Assembly (NCBI GenBank): GCA_947597925.1
Contig: CANQFA010000001.1
Coordinates: 62,001-126,000 of the forward strand
Length of the DNA stretch: 64,000 nucleotides
From: an uncultured Clostridia bacterium
GTDB lineage: Bacteria; Bacillota; Clostridia; Christensenellales; Borkfalkiaceae
Direction of reading: 5' to 3'
In this document: in pieces, positions 61,965 to 64,000 of the stretch
Position numbering within the stretch: position 1 is the first letter of the stretch
How the letters are laid out: the number at the start of each line of letters is the position of its first letter
Notes under the pieces: generated by a model
The model's database searches: none
Told to the model about the DNA's origin: nothing
Seen by the model: only the letters and a program-made list of their open reading frames with translations
Position numbers and translations under genes: made by a program

Positions 61965-63236
61965 TTATTTCGTCAGCTGCTCAATGGCCTTTTTGTACAT
62001 GTTGAGCAGGAGCTCGACGCGGTCGATGGAGATGTACTCATCCTTCTGGTGGACGACGGACTCGTCGCCCTCCATCTCGGGACCGAAGGCCACGCCGTGC
62101 TTGAGGGCGCGGGCATAGGTGCCGCCGCCGATGGCGATGGGCTCCGCCTTCTTCCCCGTGCACTCCTCGTAGACGCCGAGAAGGGTGGTGATGAGCTCAT
62201 TGTCCTTGTCGCTGAGCAGGGGCTTCTGATGATAGATGGTCTCGTAGCTCACGCCGAACTTTCTCAGGATGACGTGCACGTCTTCCGCGGTCATGGTAGC
62301 GGGATAGCGGATGTCGCAGCAGATCTGCAGGTCGTTTTTGCGATACTTGACGGTATTGGGCGAGAGGGTGAGGTTGCCCGTCTCATCCTGCAGCGTCTTG
62401 AGTCCGTAGACATCGTCAAAGATGCAGGCGATGGCATGGCGCACCACGTCGCTCTTGTCCTCGAAGAACTTGAGGACGGGCAAGATGGCATTCTCTCCCT
62501 TTTCGGGGGTGGAGCCGTGGGCGCTCTTGCCGTGGGCGACGATCTTCTTTCCCACGATGTCCAGCCCGAGGGCGCGCGCCTTCGTCACGGTGAGCGTGCG
62601 GGGAGTCGCCTCGCAGTAGTCGCAGACCATGTTGTTGCTCGAGCCGCCCTCGAGGAAGAGGAAGGGCGCCTTGTTCATCCTGAAGTGCAGGCGCACGTGG
62701 AGGATGCCCTTCTCCGCATAGATGACGGGAAAGTTTGCGTCGGGGGAGAAGCCCGTCTCGGGCAGATCCGCGACCTCCTTATAGTGGTCGATGCACGCCC
62801 AGCCCGTCTCCTCGTTGCAGCCGACGATGAGCTTGATCTTTTTGGAGGGGACAAATCCCTCATCCTTGAGCGCCTTCAGAGCGTAGAGGCAGCAGATGGC
62901 AGGCCCCTTGTCGTCCACGGCGCCCCGTCCCCAGATCTTGTTGTCCTCCACGATCCCGCTGAAGGGATCCTTGGTCCAGCCGTTGCCCGCAGGCACGACG
63001 TCGAGGTGGCAGAGCACGGCAAATTCTTCGGCGCCTTCGCCGAATTCCACGTCGCCGATATAGCCGCCGTAGTTATGGGTCACAAACCCCATGTCTTCCG
63101 CAAGCGCGAGGAAGTGCAGGAGGCAGTCGAGAGCCCCCTGACCGAAGGGCGCGGTGTGCGAATGCTTTTGGCGGGAGGAGTCGAAGCGGATACTTTCCGA
63201 GATGCTCCTTACTGCCGATGCGAGATACTCCTTCAT
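61965..63236 (-). CDS. M20 family dipeptidase (PepV/Sapep-like)
   Basis: This 423-residue zinc or manganese peptidase cleaves dipeptides in the cytoplasm. Metal ligands are His in AVLCHLDVVPAG, the bridging Asp in GRGAVDDKGP, Glu pair in GCNEETG, Asp in SPDANFP and the C-terminal His in KHGVAFGPE. The lid domain lies between about 180 and 370. GGGAG is about 10 bases before ATG. It has its own promoter and terminator. Confidence 0.9.
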   Translation of the reverse strand: MKEYLASAVRSISESIRFDSSRQKHSHTAPFGQGALDCLLHFLALAEDMGFVTHNYGGYIGDVEFGEGAEEFAVLCHLDVVPAGNGWTKDPFSGIVEDNKIWGRGAVDDKGPAICCLYALKALKDEGFVPSKKIKLIVGCNEETGWACIDHYKEVADLPETGFSPDANFPVIYAEKGILHVRLHFRMNKAPFLFLEGGSSNNMVCDYCEATPRTLTVTKARALGLDIVGKKIVAHGKSAHGSTPEKGENAILPVLKFFEDKSDVVRHAIACIFDDVYGLKTLQDETGNLTLSPNTVKYRKNDLQICCDIRYPATMTAEDVHVILRKFGVSYETIYHQKPLLSDKDNELITTLLGVYEECTGKKAEPIAIGGGTYARALKHGVAFGPEMEGDESVVHQKDEYISIDRVELLLNMYKKAIEQLTK

Positions 63237-63326
63237 CTTTCGAAATCTCCCTTGAGTCTGTATTACCGCATCCGGACGGAGGCCTCTTCCGAGAGGGTAG
63301 AGGACCCCACCTTCTGCAGCATGGTC

Positions 63327-63356
63327 ATTTTACCAAAAAACACGCGAGCTTGTCAA
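63327..63356 (-). promoter_or_regulatory. SigA promoter of the dipeptidase gene
   Basis: Minus-strand TTGACA, 18-base spacer, TAAAAT. The leader is about 85 bases. Confidence 0.7.
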
Positions 63357-63463
63357 CTTAAATTATGAAAACGCCGCAAAGGAAAGAAATTATCAAACGG
63401 ACTTGATTTTTCGTAGAAATTCACGAAATCTTGGGTGATATTTGACGGGAAGGGGTCAAAAAA

Positions 63464-64000
63464 ATGCACGAAGGTCACAGAAACCGCATTCTCGAGCGGG
63501 CGGGAGCCGATCCCGCGGGACTACAGGACCATGAACTTGTCGAGGTCCTCCTATTCAATTGTATCCCCCGAAAGAACACAAACGACATCGCGCATGAGCT
63601 CCTGCGCCGCTTCGGTTCTTTGGGTGAAATTCTGGCGGCCGAGCGAAACGATCTGCTCGCCATCCCCGGGGTGGGGGAAAATACCGCCTCCTATCTCGCC
63701 TGCATCGGCGAGGCCATGCGCCGCGTCTCCGCGGTGGAGGTGCAGGCGGAGATCGTCATCGATCTCCACGACTTCGTGCGCGAGGCGGCCAAGCGGTTCG
63801 AGGGGGAGAAGGCCGAAGTCCTCGAGCTCAACCTCATCAACCGCCTCGGACAGATCACCCTCCGCAGGAGATTCACGAGTCACGACACGGATAAGGTGGT
63901 CCTGTCCGTCGGGCAGATCAACCGCATCATCGCGAACCATCCGACAAACGGCCTCCTCGTCGTCCACAACCACCTCGTGGGCGCCGCCCTGCCCTCGGCG
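63464..64000 (+). CDS. radC: RadC family JAB-domain protein, 3' end outside window
   Basis: The frame is open from ATG 63464 to the window end, 179 residues of about 220. The N-terminal helix-hairpin-helix part has LQDHELVEVLLFNCIPRKN and LLAIPGVGENTASYLA; then the JAB/MPN domain starts, reaching the first half of its metal motif, VVHNHLVGAALPS. Most relatives have HNHPSGD; the Pro is Leu here, while both His are kept. The family was linked to DNA repair but its role is unclear. Confidence 0.88.
   Translation, partial: MHEGHRNRILERAGADPAGLQDHELVEVLLFNCIPRKNTNDIAHELLRRFGSLGEILAAERNDLLAIPGVGENTASYLACIGEAMRRVSAVEVQAEIVIDLHDFVREAAKRFEGEKAEVLELNLINRLGQITLRRRFTSHDTDKVVLSVGQINRIIANHPTNGLLVVHNHLVGAALPSA

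Overview
The window is GC-rich bacterial DNA, densely coding, with no gene-free stretch over 300 bases. Four gene calls indicate an endospore-forming Firmicute of the class Clostridia: spoIIR, an adjacent sleB-ypeB germination pair, a SpoIIQ-like M23 protein with an intact metal-site pattern, and many Clostridia-type housekeeping genes. Promoters are of SigA type with -35/-10 spacing of 16-18 nt, and several share the extended -10 sequence TGTGCTATAAT. The high GC content and the eukaryote-like (type II) isoleucyl-tRNA synthetase suggest a gut lineage such as Christensenellales or Oscillospirales; that placement is inference.

Layout. 1-3161: end of serS, a DEDDh exonuclease with a BRCT-like tail and an RsmF-type rRNA methyltransferase, in overlapping order. 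3145-7802 (minus): pnuC and a 1270-residue surface lipoprotein. 8015-13293 and 13306-15729: a split TauE pair, Ppx/GppA-HD, maf, an MreB-like actin, pheS and pheT.

15974-24902 is the most unusual part. Transcription unit A (15974-20428) encodes two small helical proteins, of which the second matches the ESCRT-III/Snf7 helical pattern; a cytoplasmic trypsin-like protease and a RuvB-type AAA+ ATPase that share a homologous MIT-like N-terminal domain; and an HTH protein. An 8-residue motif of the form [DE][IL]D[YFL][AS]G[IL][VL] recurs in three consecutive proteins. Unit B (20537-24902) encodes a Lon-like AAA+ protein that has lost its Walker motifs, a soluble VirD4/TraG-like coupling ATPase, a winged-helix plus DUF1828-like protein and a DUF1292 protein. 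A TIR-methyltransferase fusion follows at 25054-26346. I read unit A, perhaps together with unit B, as an undescribed ESCRT-like remodelling or conflict system.

26432-40176: tRNA-Arg(CCG), mnmA, a flavin split-barrel protein, spoIIR, tex, an SDR/EFR1/flavin reductase operon, an NCS2 purine permease, prmA-rsmE-mtaB-HIT, and two exported proteins including the SpoIIQ-like one. 40320-41998 (minus): a small three-gene regulatory operon with a perfect inverted-repeat operator. 42180-44816: sleB-ypeB, in which YpeB has a long charged N-terminal extension. 44972-55275: trmL, an LRR-like exported protein, cardiolipin synthase, a Mn riboswitch followed by mntP, a Na/Ca exchanger, a heterodimeric ABC exporter and a ClC transporter. 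55350-64000: two small unknown genes, a DUF4353-type lipoprotein, ileS, an M20 dipeptidase and the start of radC.
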